Source: Deltaproteobacteria bacterium (lineage in GTDB: Bacteria; Myxococcota_A; UBA9160; SMWR01). Taken from it: a DNA stretch of 64,000 nt. Where the stretch lies: contig PBYF01000138.1 in assembly GCA_002729515.1 (NCBI GenBank), forward strand, positions 1 to 64,000, given 5' to 3'. The notes below the pieces were generated by a model, which saw only the letters and a program-made list of their open reading frames with translations, did no database searches and was not told where the DNA came from. Positions 18,686 through 27,833 of this stretch are shown piece by piece (the first letter of the stretch is position 1; every line of letters begins with the position of its first letter). A program made the position numbers and the translations under genes.

Positions 18686-19279
18686 CTAGCCGGGATTGCT
18701 GCCCCGACGGCCCAGACGCCAGTCGTCGTCAGCGGCGCAGAAGAGACCCAACGAACCCGCCAGGGGGGGCTCTCCATCCTCGAGCGGCGCGCCGAGCAGG
18801 GACTCGGCGATCGTGCGCACGGTTCCTTTGTGAGCCACGACGAGAACACTCGTCGCCCCGCCCGTCTGGAGTCCCTCGAGGCCCTGCTCCACGCGCGCCC
18901 GGAAGTCCGCACGCGCCTCGCCGCCGGGGTACTCGAATCCCTCTACCTTGCCGTCCCACTCCGCGTAGAGCACCGGATCCGAGGCCTCGATCTCCTCGCG
19001 GGTCAAGCCCTCCCAGCGGCCGAAACCGATCTCGTTGAACCGGTACTCGATCCGCACCGGCGCACCTCCGGCGACGATCGACGCCGCCTGCCACGAACGG
19101 CGGAGTGCACTCGCCACCACGAGGTCGAAGAATTCCCCCTTCAGGCCCCGAGCCGCATCGCGCACCTGGGCGCGTCCCTCGTCAGAGAGGGAAACGTCGG
19201 TGCTTCCGTGGAAGCGGATGCTCGATTCACCCGTGGTTTCGCCGTGGCGCATCAGTACAAGGCGGCGAAGCTGCGACAT
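18686..19279 (-). CDS. Histidine phosphatase family protein (cobC/phosphoglycerate mutase-like)
   Basis: 197 aa from the ATG at 19279, preceded by GGAGGAGAAGAC, a strong RBS; the open frame upstream of it is not coding-like. The motif LVLMRHGETTGES is at residues 7-19, GFGRWEGLTREEIEA at about 100, and the second His in VLVVAHKGTVRTIAESLLG. There is no signal peptide, so it is cytoplasmic, unlike the family member at 1761-2387. Alpha-ribazole phosphatase and broad-specificity phosphatases share this pattern, so the substrate is open. Confidence 0.85.
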   Translation of the reverse strand: MSQLRRLVLMRHGETTGESSIRFHGSTDVSLSDEGRAQVRDAARGLKGEFFDLVVASALRRSWQAASIVAGGAPVRIEYRFNEIGFGRWEGLTREEIEASDPVLYAEWDGKVEGFEYPGGEARADFRARVEQGLEGLQTGGATSVLVVAHKGTVRTIAESLLGAPLEDGEPPLAGSLGLFCAADDDWRLGRRGSNPG

Positions 19280-19431
19280 GTCTTCTCCTCCGGACACGAA
19301 AAGGCTACAAGAACCGCACCCGGCTACCGCCGGCCCGAAAGGGCGCAGGATCGCGCCCACCGGCCGCGGCGTCAATGCGGCTGCGTTAGACTCGATTCCC
19401 CGACGGTGATCGGTGGAAGGGGAGGGGTGGC

Positions 19432-20763
19432 GTGAGCGCTCGGGGGTGGCTCTTCGTTCTTCTCCTGCTGCTGCTGGGCGGCGGCGGAGTCTTCGCGTGG
19501 TTTCGCTTCGAAGCGAGTGCGCCGGCAGTCGCCGGTCCAGAGGCAATCGTGTTCGGTGCGAACGGAGGCACTCTGGAGTTCGACCTTTCGGACTCCGGGA
19601 CGGGATTGCGCTCCGTGGAGGCCGTGCTGTCTCATGCCGGCGGCGACGCGCCGCTGGTGTCCGAGACCTACCCAGGGGGCCTCATGTCGGGCGCGCTCCG
19701 AGGGGAAGAGCCCGAGACGCTCGAGGTTACGTTGCCTCCCGACGCACTGCCGCGGGGCGTGAGCGAGGCCTTCCTGCGCCTCACGGTGCGCGACTGGTCG
19801 TGGCGTGACGGGCTGCGCGGCAACGAGACGCGCGCAGACATCCCACTCCGCATTGATCGGGTCCCACCCCAGGTATCCATTGCCACGGGGCTTACCTACG
19901 TAAAGCGCGGCGGCAGCGGCGCGGTGCGTTACCAGATCTCCGAAGAGACCGTGCGCGACGGGGTCGAAGTGGGCGACGTGTTCTTTCCGAGCTACCCGCT
20001 GGGCGACGGACGTGCCGTAGTCTACGCGGTGCCGATCGACGCGCCGCAAAGCCCGAAGGTGCGCGTGCTGGCGGAAGATCAGGCCGGCAACGTGACACGT
20101 GCGCGCTGGCCCGTCGTGGTGAACGAGCGGAGGCTTCCCGAGGCAAATGTCACGCTTCCCGCGAGTTTTCTCGACGTGACCGTCCCGGAACTGGCCGCCG
20201 CCATGGGCATCGACGCTTCGGATCCGGCCGCTGCCTTCCAGGTCATCAACACGGAGGTGCGGGCCTCCAACGAGGAGCAAATCGGCGAACTGCTCGCGGA
20301 GAGCGCACCGGAGAAACACTGGGAAGGCGCCTTCGACCAACTCGACAATTCAGAGGTGACGAGCCGCTTCGCCGAAAAGCGCACGTACTTCGTATCGGGC
20401 CAGCCGAACTCGAAGGCCACGCACTTCGGCTACGACCTGGCCTCGACGCGGGCCGCCCCGGTCACGGCAGCAGCGAGCGGGCGGGTGATCTACGCCGGCG
20501 CCCTTGGCATCTACGGAAACTGCGTACTGCTGGATCACGGACTCGGCGTCGCGACGCTCTACGGACACCTGTCCCGAATCGACGTCTCGGCCGGCGACGC
20601 GGTCGAGCAAGGCCAACCGCTGGGACGCTCCGGCGCAACGGGTCTCGCCGGGGGCGACCACCTCCACTTCGCCGTGCTCGTCGGCCGTACCTACGTGGAT
20701 CCGCTCGAGTGGTGGGACGCAAAATGGGTACGCGAGAACCTGGAGGCGCAGCTCACTCCCTGA
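19432..20763 (+). CDS. M23 family metalloendopeptidase, membrane-anchored
   Basis: 443 aa from a GTG behind GGAAGGGGAGGGG. One N-terminal TM helix (GWLFVLLLLLLGGGGVFAW) anchors it, with the rest periplasmic. Residues about 30-300 are beta-rich, Ig-like. The C-terminal LytM/M23 domain has the zinc motifs HFGYDLAS (H-x3-D, about 325) and GDHLHFAV (HxH, about 405), with LYGHLS between. It should cut peptidoglycan cross-bridges or regulate amidases; the intact zinc ligands favour an active enzyme. sfsA begins 5 bp after its stop. Confidence 0.88.
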   Translation: MSARGWLFVLLLLLLGGGGVFAWFRFEASAPAVAGPEAIVFGANGGTLEFDLSDSGTGLRSVEAVLSHAGGDAPLVSETYPGGLMSGALRGEEPETLEVTLPPDALPRGVSEAFLRLTVRDWSWRDGLRGNETRADIPLRIDRVPPQVSIATGLTYVKRGGSGAVRYQISEETVRDGVEVGDVFFPSYPLGDGRAVVYAVPIDAPQSPKVRVLAEDQAGNVTRARWPVVVNERRLPEANVTLPASFLDVTVPELAAAMGIDASDPAAAFQVINTEVRASNEEQIGELLAESAPEKHWEGAFDQLDNSEVTSRFAEKRTYFVSGQPNSKATHFGYDLASTRAAPVTAAASGRVIYAGALGIYGNCVLLDHGLGVATLYGHLSRIDVSAGDAVEQGQPLGRSGATGLAGGDHLHFAVLVGRTYVDPLEWWDAKWVRENLEAQLTP

Positions 20764-20768
20764 GGCCG

Positions 20769-21476
20769 GTGGGCGTCCGTATCGACGCCACCCTCCGCGG
20801 GCGTCTGCTCCGCCGCTACAAGCGCTTTCTTGCCGACGTCGAGACGGACGCGGGCCAGAAGCTCACGGTCCACTGCCCCGACCCCGGGAGCATGCGGGGC
20901 TGCGCGCTGCCAGGTGCACTCGTGCGCTGCTCCAGGAGCGACAACCCGAAGCGGAAGCTGAGCCACACGCTCGAAATGATCCGTGTCGGACGGGTCTGGG
21001 TGGGCGTGAATACGGGGCGCGCGAACCACGTCGTGGCGCGGGCGCTCACCGCCGGAGCCCTGCCCGAGCTATCCGGCTACGGTCGGCACGAGCGGGAAGT
21101 GGTGGCCGTGCCGGGATCGCGGCTCGACTTCCGGCTTGCGGACCACACGCGGGATCCGCGCCCCGCCTGGATCGAGGTGAAGAGCGTGACATTCGCCGAG
21201 GGGGACACGGCGCTTTTCCCGGACAGCGTGACCGCTCGCGGACGCAGACATCTCGAGACGCTTCTGCGCCTGCACCGGCGCGGAGCGCGTGCGGCTCTGG
21301 TCTACCTGGTGCAGCGCGCAGATTGCGTGCGGGTCGCTCCGGCCGCTGCGATCGATCCCGAATACACGGCTGCGCTGCGCCGTGCGGCACGGGGCGGTGT
21401 CGAGATCTTCGCGCTCGGCGCCCGAGTCACGGGACGGGCGATCCGCATCGAGCGCCGCCTTCCGGTGCTGCTTTGA
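20769..21476 (+). CDS. sfsA: SfsA family protein (sugar fermentation stimulation)
   Basis: 235 aa from the GTG at 20769, the same length as E. coli SfsA (234 aa); the frame upstream overlaps the M23 gene. It opens with an OB-like segment (KRFLADVETDAGQKLTVHCP) followed by DPGSMRGCALPGALVRCS. The C-terminal nuclease-like domain shows RLDFRL, IEVKSVTFAEGDTALFPDSV and RGRRHLETLL, with the acidic D and ExK pattern of PD-(D/E)XK folds. The biological role is not firmly known in any organism. Its stop overlaps the mutY TTG start. Confidence 0.9.
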   Translation: MGVRIDATLRGRLLRRYKRFLADVETDAGQKLTVHCPDPGSMRGCALPGALVRCSRSDNPKRKLSHTLEMIRVGRVWVGVNTGRANHVVARALTAGALPELSGYGRHEREVVAVPGSRLDFRLADHTRDPRPAWIEVKSVTFAEGDTALFPDSVTARGRRHLETLLRLHRRGARAALVYLVQRADCVRVAPAAAIDPEYTAALRRAARGGVEIFALGARVTGRAIRIERRLPVLL

Positions 21477-22534
21477 AGCCGACGCGCCGTATCCTGATCG
21501 ACTGGTACCACCAGCACCGGCGCGACCTTCCGTGGCGCCGCAGCGAAGACCCCTACGCGATCTGGATCTCAGAGACGATGCTTCAACAGACGCGCGTCGA
21601 CAGCGTGATCCCGTACTACGAGCGCTTCCTCGCCCGCTTTCCCGACATCGACGCGCTGGCCTGCGCGGAGGCCGACGACGTGCTCGGCCTCTGGGCCGGG
21701 CTCGGTTATTACTCGCGCGCGCGCAACCTCCTGAAGGCGGCGCGCATCGTGCGGGATCGACACGGCGGTGCGCTCCCGGACTCGGCCGAAGCACTCCGAG
21801 AACTCCCGGGAATCGGCCGCTACACGGCCGGTGCGGTCGCGTCGATCGCCTTCGACCGGCCCGAGCCGGCCGTCGACGGGAACGTGGCGCGCGTGCTCGC
21901 ACGCCTCCACGAGATCCGCGAGGACCCGAAGACACCCCAGACCCAGCGCCGACTCTGGGACGAAGCTGCCGCACTCGCCCGCGGCGCGAACCCGGGCGAC
22001 CTGAATCAGGCGCTCATGGAACTCGGCGCGAGCGTCTGCACGCCGAAGAACCCGCGCTGCCCGGAATGCCCGCTGCGGCGGCGCTGCTCCGCACGGCGTG
22101 CTGGCGATCCGGAGTCGCTCCCGGTCAAGACCCGTCGCGCGCAGCCGCAGCGCGTGGCCGCCGTGGCGGGCTGGGTGGTGCGGCGCGGTCGCGCCCTGGC
22201 GGTGCGGCGGCCACCGCGAGGGCTCCTCGGGGGTCTCTGGGAACTCCCAGGCGGTGCTCTCGCCCGGGCTGAAGACCCCGAGACAGCGCTGCTCCGTGCT
22301 CTCACCGAGCGGGTGGGGCTCGCGGTCCCCCGAGCGCAGCACCTGGGAACTGTCGACCACGCCTTCACACACCGCCGTTTGCAACTCCACCTCTTCCGGT
22401 GCGAAACTCCCCGGGGAAGGGTGCGCCTCGAGGGCTTCGACGCCCACCGCTGGCTCGCGCCGGCGGCGGTGGCGGAACTCCCGCAGGGCGCTCTCACGCG
22501 CAAGGCGCTGAAACTGCTTCCGGAGAACTCATAG
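21473..22534 (+). CDS. mutY: A/G-specific adenine glycosylase
   Basis: 353 aa. It starts at a TTG in a TTGA overlap with the sfsA stop, so translation is coupled. Catalytic Glu is in WISETMLQQTRVDSV (about residue 37), the helix-hairpin-helix in LPGIGRYTAGAVASIAF, and the catalytic Asp in AVDGNVARVLARL. The [4Fe-4S] motif C-x6-C-x2-C-x5-C is intact (VCTPKNPRCPECPLRRRC). A NUDIX-like C-terminal domain follows (LLGGLWELPGG) that reads 8-oxoG. It removes A opposite 8-oxoG. Confidence 0.95.
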   Translation: MKPTRRILIDWYHQHRRDLPWRRSEDPYAIWISETMLQQTRVDSVIPYYERFLARFPDIDALACAEADDVLGLWAGLGYYSRARNLLKAARIVRDRHGGALPDSAEALRELPGIGRYTAGAVASIAFDRPEPAVDGNVARVLARLHEIREDPKTPQTQRRLWDEAAALARGANPGDLNQALMELGASVCTPKNPRCPECPLRRRCSARRAGDPESLPVKTRRAQPQRVAAVAGWVVRRGRALAVRRPPRGLLGGLWELPGGALARAEDPETALLRALTERVGLAVPRAQHLGTVDHAFTHRRLQLHLFRCETPRGRVRLEGFDAHRWLAPAAVAELPQGALTRKALKLLPENS

Positions 22535-22551
22535 GAGACGGGCTGGACTCG

Positions 22552-23058
22552 ATGGGAACCCGGGGCGACGAATCGGATTTCGAGAAAGCCATGTCCGACG
22601 CGAAACCGCTCGAGAATCGGGACAAGGCGGTGCGGCCCAGAACGCTGCGCCGGCGCCGCCGCGTGCAGGGCGAAGACTCCGGTGCGGCGGTGAAGTTCGA
22701 CATCGACCTCCTCGGAGAACGCGTGGAAGGGCTCGCACCCGGAGCCGATCACGGCCTGCTCCGCAAGCTTCGCAATGGCGAGATCGCGCGGGATGCGCGG
22801 GTCGACCTCCATGGACACGACGAGGCCTCGGCGCGTCGGCGCGTGCACGAATCGCTGCTCGAGACCCGACGTCAGGGCGGCCGCTGCGTTCTCGTGATCC
22901 ACGGCCGCGGCAGAAACTCGCCGGGAGGCCCGGTCTTGAAGGAGGCACTCGTCGACTGGCTCAGCCAGCCTCCTGTCGGGTCCGAGGTGCTGGCGTTTTC
23001 GAGTGCCACCAGCGGCGACGGCGGTGTCGGCGCCACCTACGTGCTCTTGAGAGGCTGA
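22552..23058 (+). CDS. Smr domain protein
   Basis: 168 aa from the ATG at 22552; the nearest AGGAG lies 14 nt upstream, so the start is approximate. The first 80 residues are basic and charged (KAVRPRTLRRRRRV). The C-terminal Smr domain has DLHGHDEASARRRV and the signature HGRGRNS (TGxGxHS type) before GPVLKEALVDWL. Smr domains act as endonucleases on branched DNA or collided ribosomes in various bacteria. This short stand-alone form follows mutY and precedes aroC. Confidence 0.85.
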   Translation: MGTRGDESDFEKAMSDAKPLENRDKAVRPRTLRRRRRVQGEDSGAAVKFDIDLLGERVEGLAPGADHGLLRKLRNGEIARDARVDLHGHDEASARRRVHESLLETRRQGGRCVLVIHGRGRNSPGGPVLKEALVDWLSQPPVGSEVLAFSSATSGDGGVGATYVLLRG

Positions 23059-23085
23059 TCACCGCCTGTTGTATCTTCTCGCCCG

Positions 23086-24183
23086 ATGAGCAGCCGATTC
23101 GGGAAAGCCTTCGAGTTGACGACCTTCGGCGAGAGCCATGGAGGCGGGGTGGGCGTCGTGGTCGACGGCTGCCCGCCGCGGCTCCCGCTCTCGGTGGAGG
23201 AGATCCAACGCGATCTGGACCGCCGGCGCCCGGGGCAGAGCCAACTCACCACTGCGCGCCAAGAGGCCGACCGTGCCGAGATCCTGTCCGGCGTCTTCGA
23301 AGGCCGCACCATCGGATCGCCCATCGCGCTCCTCGTGCGCAACGAAGACGCACGCCCTTCGGCCTACGAGCACATGAAGGACCTCTACCGTCCCTCCCAC
23401 GCGGACTACACCACCGAGGCCAAGTACGGCATCCGAAACTGGCAGGGCGGCGGGCGCGCTAGCGCCCGAGAGACAATCGGACGGGTCGCCGCCGGCGCCA
23501 TCGCGCGAAAGCTCCTGCGCGAGGCCGCGAGCGTGGAAGTCCTCGCCTGGGTCCGGCGCGTGCACGAAGTCGAGGCGAAGCTCGACCCGGGATCGGTGAA
23601 TCTCGAAGCCGTCGAGGCGAACCCGGTGCGCTGTCCGGATCCGGGCGCGGCCGAGGAGATGGCGCGTGCCATCGAGGCCGCCCGGGAGCGCGGAGACTCT
23701 CTGGGGGGCATCGTGGAATGCATCGCGCGCGGTGTGCCCCCCGGTCTCGGTGAACCCGTATTCGACAAGCTCGAGGCCGACCTGGCCGCAGGACTGATGT
23801 CGCTTCCGGCGACGAAGGCCTTCGAAATCGGCAGCGGCCTCGAGGGCACGCGCATGACGGGCATCGAACACAACGACCCGTTCGTCCCGGGCGAGGACGG
23901 CCGTCCGCGCACGGCAGCCAACCGCTCGGGGGGAGTGCAGGGCGGCATCAGCAACGGCGAAGACATCTCGCTGCGCGTTGCCTTCAAGCCCACCGCGACG
24001 ATCGCGCAGGCCCAGGACACGGTCACCGCCGAGGGCGCGGCGACGACGCTCGAGGCCCGCGGACGTCACGATCCCTGCGTCCTGCCCCGCGCCGTTCCGA
24101 TGGTGGAAGCGATGGTCTGCCTGGTACTCGCAGACCACTGGTTGCGCCAGCGCAGCGTCGACGTCTTGCCGCCCCTCGCCTAG
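23086..24183 (+). CDS. aroC: Chorismate synthase
   Basis: 365 aa. It makes chorismate from EPSP with reduced FMN, the last step of the shikimate pathway. Signatures 1 to 3 are present: [16 protein letters not shown] near residue 15, the RRPGQS turn, [16 protein letters not shown] at about 125, and [14 protein letters not shown] at about 285. The start ATG reads [19 protein letters not shown], as in other AroC. Its stop shares CTAG with the convergent DUF4079-like gene. The window's trpF uses chorismate-derived intermediates but lies 27 kb away. Confidence 0.97.
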   Translation: MSSRFGKAFELTTFGESHGGGVGVVVDGCPPRLPLSVEEIQRDLDRRRPGQSQLTTARQEADRAEILSGVFEGRTIGSPIALLVRNEDARPSAYEHMKDLYRPSHADYTTEAKYGIRNWQGGGRASARETIGRVAAGAIARKLLREAASVEVLAWVRRVHEVEAKLDPGSVNLEAVEANPVRCPDPGAAEEMARAIEAARERGDSLGGIVECIARGVPPGLGEPVFDKLEADLAAGLMSLPATKAFEIGSGLEGTRMTGIEHNDPFVPGEDGRPRTAANRSGGVQGGISNGEDISLRVAFKPTATIAQAQDTVTAEGAATTLEARGRHDPCVLPRAVPMVEAMVCLVLADHWLRQRSVDVLPPLA

Positions 24184-24560
24184 GGAAGCAGCACGAACCC
24201 GGCGACGGTGGCGAGCGCTGCGAACAGGATCGCGAGTCCGCCGAGTACGGCGTGAACGTCGTAGGCGCGCGTGCGGCGCTTTTCGATGCGGTGGCCGACA
24301 ACTGCGGCAGCGGCAAAGAGCGCCGCCACGACGAGCCCGACGAAGCCGTGGAAGGTACCCAGCGGCTCCCCGCCGCGGAGCCACACCCACGAAATCGGCC
24401 CACCGATGAATCCGACCAGCAGCATCAAGACAGCCGGCTTGGCGAAGCGCAGGTGGCCCGCACGCATCTCTGGCGTCTGCTGGAGCCGCCCGAGTCGCGT
24501 GCGCCGCAGGCCGACTCCCGCGCGAAATGCCAGCGCCGCCAACGAGAGCCCAACCGTCAT
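24180..24560 (-). CDS. Small four-TM membrane protein, DUF4079-like; true start may be the CTG at 24620
   Basis: 126 aa from the ATG at 24560, with TM segments [47 protein letters not shown] and [20 protein letters not shown]. The frame stays open for 20 more codons, back to the codon straight after the cinA-type stop, and reads LDPTLQDPAARALAYVHPAW. That matches the N-terminal His-Pro helix start expected of DUF4079 proteins. There is no ATG, GTG or TTG in that extension, only CTG at 24620. So the gene either starts at CTG by coupling to the upstream gene or loses half of its first helix. Function unknown. Confidence 0.65.
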   Translation of the reverse strand: MTVGLSLAALAFRAGVGLRRTRLGRLQQTPEMRAGHLRFAKPAVLMLLVGFIGGPISWVWLRGGEPLGTFHGFVGLVVAALFAAAAVVGHRIEKRRTRAYDVHAVLGGLAILFAALATVAGFVLLP

Positions 24561-24620
24561 CCACGCCGGGTGAACATAGGCGAGAGCGCGCGCCGCGGGA
24601 TCCTGAAGCGTCGGGTCCAG

Positions 24621-25346
24621 CTACTCGACCCGGTGGACCGCATCCTCGGGAAGCCGGTTCAACAGGCTCTCGAGGGCGTCCTGGACGTAACCCGCGTCCC
24701 GCGATTCGAGCGTCAGCATCACGTGGAAGGCCTCCTGCCCGATGCGCGGATAAGAGCCCAGTAGAAGTTCCGGGAACTCCTGGAGGAGCTCGTTCAAGAG
24801 CGGCGCAATGTCGCTCTCGCGTTTGCGCACGAACACCTTCTTCAGCACGAACGGAACGCCGCGGAAGCGATCGCGCACGGACTCGAACTTCTTGCGCAGG
24901 AGCTCTGGAACACCGGGAAAGATGTAGACGTTATGCACCACCACGAGCGGGAACCAGAGGTCTCCCGAATCGAGGAGCTGGGCGCCAGTGGGAATCCGCG
25001 CCATGCGAAGGAGCGTATCGCTGGGCTCCTTGCCGGTTGCGCGGCGTATGCGCTCTTCGATCGACTCGCTGTGCTCTACGGCGACCCCGAAGCCGGCGGC
25101 GATTCCCTCGATGGTCAGGTCGTCGTGAGTTGGCCCGATCCCGCCCGCCGTGAACACGAAATCATACGCATCACTCATCGCCTTCACCTCGGAGGCGATG
25201 CTCTGCACGTCGTCGGAAATCGTAAGGATCCGCTCGACATCGACGCCCAGCGCGCGCAGTTCGCGGCAGAAGTAGGGCGAGTTCTCATCGGTCACCTTAC
25301 CCGAGAGGATTTCGTTGCCAATTATCAGGATTGCCGCCGTGGGCAT
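24621..25346 (-). CDS. CinA/MoaB-type molybdopterin-binding domain protein
   Basis: 241 aa from the ATG at 25346; an ATG at 25364 would add six residues. It has the MoCF_biosynth fold: ILIIGNEILSGKVTDENS at residues 5-22, FTAGGIGPTHDDLTIEGIA at about 75-93, and FPGVPELLRKKFESV at about 145-159. It is the N-terminal domain of competence/damage-inducible CinA without the amidohydrolase domain, as in single-domain FAD-pyrophosphatase-like relatives. The reaction is unproven. It diverges from the ferredoxin gene over 60 bp. Confidence 0.85.
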   Translation of the reverse strand: MPTAAILIIGNEILSGKVTDENSPYFCRELRALGVDVERILTISDDVQSIASEVKAMSDAYDFVFTAGGIGPTHDDLTIEGIAAGFGVAVEHSESIEERIRRATGKEPSDTLLRMARIPTGAQLLDSGDLWFPLVVVHNVYIFPGVPELLRKKFESVRDRFRGVPFVLKKVFVRKRESDIAPLLNELLQEFPELLLGSYPRIGQEAFHVMLTLESRDAGYVQDALESLLNRLPEDAVHRVE

Positions 25347-25406
25347 TGACCCAGCATAAGCCATGGCCTCGTCGGGCTCCAAGCCACCGCTTGCTATGAT
25401 GCGCCC

Positions 25407-25697
25407 ATGGACGTCGAGGTGCGCTTCCAGCCGTCGGGGCGCAGCCTGCGCGTCGCCCCCGGAACGACTTTGCTCGAGGCCGCCCAGAGTGCGGGGCTCC
25501 CGATGGCCAGCGCCTGCGGTGCCCACGGCGTCTGCGGGCGCTGCAGCGTCGAGCTCCTCGGGGGTGCGCGAAACGTCTCGGCACAGACACCTGCGGAAGC
25601 GCGGGTGATGCGCGCCAACCGAGTCGCGGCGGACCGGCGTCTCGCCTGTCATGCCCACGTCGCCGGTCCGGTCGAGATGACCGCGAGCTACTGGTGA
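25407..25697 (+). CDS. 2Fe-2S ferredoxin
   Basis: 96 aa plant-type ferredoxin. The cluster ligands are in ACGAHGVCGRCSVEL (C-x5-C-x2-C) with the fourth Cys in RLACHAHV. It carries single electrons in the cytoplasm. It lies 43 bp before the LLM oxidoreductase gene and on the same strand, so it may feed or be transcribed with it; the partner is inferred from position only. Confidence 0.92.
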   Translation: MDVEVRFQPSGRSLRVAPGTTLLEAAQSAGLPMASACGAHGVCGRCSVELLGGARNVSAQTPAEARVMRANRVAADRRLACHAHVAGPVEMTASYW

Positions 25698-25740
25698 ACA
25701 GCGAGGCCGCTGCAACACGCCCGCGAGTGAGGACACAACG

Positions 25741-26667
25741 ATGAAGGATATTCAGATCGGCCTGGGCTTGATGCTCGGGCGCCAGGAACTCGACGTTCTG
25801 CTGACCCAGGTACGCGAGGCTGAAGAAGCGGGCTTCCCCAGTGTCTGGGTCCCGAACATCTTCGGCGGCGACGCGATGACGCTCTGCGCCCTCGCCGGCC
25901 GGGAGACCTCGCACATCGAGGTGGGGACAGCGGTCGTTCCGAGTTTCTCGCGCCACCCGCTCTACATGGCGCAGCAGGCGCTCACCACCCAGGTCGCAAC
26001 GCGCGGCCGCTTCGTGCTCGGCGTCGGCCCGAGCCACCGCGTGGTGATCGAGGACATGCTGGGCCTCTCCTACGCAAAGCCCGCGCGCCACGTGCGCGAG
26101 TACGTGACGATCGTGAAGCAGCTCCTGGAAACCGGAAAGACCAGCTTCTCGGGCGAGACCTATCGGGTCAACGCCTCGCTCGACACGCCCTGTGAATCGC
26201 CGCCGCCGCTCCTGATCGGGGCCCTCGGGCCAATGCTGCGCCGGGTCGCGGGCTCGCTCTGCGATGGGACGATCACCTGGATGACAGGTCCGCGCGCACT
26301 CGGCGGAGAAGTGGGCCCCGGTGTGCGGTCCGCAGCGGAGGCCGCCGGACGCCCGGCGCCGCGCATCGTGGCCGGCATTCCCATCTGCCTGACCGACGAC
26401 GCCGCCGGCGCCCGTGCGAACGCCGGAGAACGCTTCGCCATGTACGGTCAGCTCCCTTCCTACAAGGCGATGCTCGACCTCGAGGGCGTTTCGGACCCAT
26501 CGGAGATCGCCATCGCCGGCGACGAGAAGACGCTCGAAGCTGGGATCCGCCGCTTCGCGGACGCCGGCGTCACCGACTTCCAGGCCGCGATCTTTCCTCA
26601 CGGACCGAGCGGACGAGCCTCGGTCGAACGCACCCGCGCGTTCCTGGCCGAGCTGTCGAGGGCCTGA
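25741..26667 (+). CDS. LLM class F420-dependent oxidoreductase
   Basis: 308 aa TIM-barrel of the luciferase-like monooxygenase superfamily. Sequence such as QIGLGLMLGRQELDVL, SVWVPNIFGGDAMT, GRFVLGVGPSH and IGALGPMLRRVAG fits the F420-dependent subfamily. Coenzyme F420 production is supported by cofG and cofH in the same window (50.9-53.3 kb). The substrate is unknown; the family reduces or oxidises many small organic molecules. The stop and the next ATG overlap by one base. Confidence 0.85.
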   Translation: MKDIQIGLGLMLGRQELDVLLTQVREAEEAGFPSVWVPNIFGGDAMTLCALAGRETSHIEVGTAVVPSFSRHPLYMAQQALTTQVATRGRFVLGVGPSHRVVIEDMLGLSYAKPARHVREYVTIVKQLLETGKTSFSGETYRVNASLDTPCESPPPLLIGALGPMLRRVAGSLCDGTITWMTGPRALGGEVGPGVRSAAEAAGRPAPRIVAGIPICLTDDAAGARANAGERFAMYGQLPSYKAMLDLEGVSDPSEIAIAGDEKTLEAGIRRFADAGVTDFQAAIFPHGPSGRASVERTRAFLAELSRA

Positions 26668-27833
26668 TGGACAACCGTCACCGCTTCGAAACCCGTGCGA
26701 TCCACGTGGGGCAGGCGCCCGACCCGGCCACCGGCGCCACGATCGTTCCGGTCTACCAGACGGTCACCTTCACCCAGGACGAGGTCGGCCATCACAAGGG
26801 CTACGAGTACTCGCGCACCGGGAACCCGACGCGTGCCGCACTCGAGGAATGCCTCGCCTCTCTCGAGGGCGGGCGCTTCGGCTTCGCCTACGGCTCGGGC
26901 ATGGCAGCGATCCACGGTGCCATGCAGTTGGTTTCTGCGGGCGACCATGTGGTGGTAGCCGACGACCTCTACGGCGGAACCTTTCGCCTCTTCAGCGAGG
27001 TCCTCCCGCGCTTCGGCGTGCACTTCGACTATGTCGACGCGACGCAGCCGGAGGCGATCGACGCAGCGGTCACGCCCGAGACCCGCATGCTCTGGATCGA
27101 AACGCCCACCAACCCCCTGCTGCGCCTCGTGGACCTGTCGGCCTGCGCAGAAATCGCGAACCGGAACGGCGCAAAGCTCGTCGTCGACAACACCTTCGCC
27201 ACCCCGTACCTCCAGAACCCGCTGGAGTTCGGGGCGCACGTGGTCGTGCACTCGACCACCAAGTACCTGGGAGGGCACTCCGACGTGATCGGCGGTGCAG
27301 TCATCGTCGACGACGAGGAACTGGCGCAAACGCTCCAGTTCACACGAAACGCCACGGGGGGCATCCCGGGGCCCTGGGACGCCTGGCTCACACTTCGGGG
27401 CACCAAAACCCTGGCACTGCGCATGCGCGAGCACGAGGCCAACGCGCGCCGGGTCGTCGAATTCCTGGTGGGGCGCCCGGAGGTCGCACGCGTCCACTAT
27501 CCCGGAATTCCCAACCATCCGGGTCACGAACTCGCACAGCGACAGATGCGCGGCTTCGGCGGCATGCTCGCCCTCGACCTCGAAGGCGGCGAGCCGGCGG
27601 CCCGCGCCTTCTGTGCCGCGACCCAACTTTTTTCCCTCGGCGAAAGCCTGGGAGGCGTGGAATCACTGGTCGGCTACCCCTGGTCCATGAGCCACGGCGC
27701 CTTCCCCGCCGAGGAGAAGCGGCGAAAGGGTATTACCGAGGGCACCGTGCGCCTTTCGGTCGGGATCGAACACCCCGACGACCTGTGCACCGACCTCGAA
27801 CGGGCGCTCGAAGCCGCGGTGGTCACCGGATGA
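26667..27833 (+). CDS. Cys/Met metabolism PLP enzyme (cystathionine gamma-synthase/lyase type)
   Basis: 388 aa fold-type I PLP enzyme. Landmarks: YEYSRTGNPTRAALEECLA at about 47-65, YGSGMAAIHGAMQLV at about 75, VVDNTFATPYLQNPLEFGAH at about 172-191, and the PLP lysine in HSTTKYLGGHSDVIGG at about 195-210. SLGESLGGVESLVGYPW and GTVRLSVGIEHPDDL close the active site. It handles gamma-replacement or gamma-elimination on homoserine esters or cystathionine; sequence alone does not separate synthase from lyase. It is followed by ATGA coupling to the cbiX-like gene. Confidence 0.92.
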   Translation: MDNRHRFETRAIHVGQAPDPATGATIVPVYQTVTFTQDEVGHHKGYEYSRTGNPTRAALEECLASLEGGRFGFAYGSGMAAIHGAMQLVSAGDHVVVADDLYGGTFRLFSEVLPRFGVHFDYVDATQPEAIDAAVTPETRMLWIETPTNPLLRLVDLSACAEIANRNGAKLVVDNTFATPYLQNPLEFGAHVVVHSTTKYLGGHSDVIGGAVIVDDEELAQTLQFTRNATGGIPGPWDAWLTLRGTKTLALRMREHEANARRVVEFLVGRPEVARVHYPGIPNHPGHELAQRQMRGFGGMLALDLEGGEPAARAFCAATQLFSLGESLGGVESLVGYPWSMSHGAFPAEEKRRKGITEGTVRLSVGIEHPDDLCTDLERALEAAVVTG

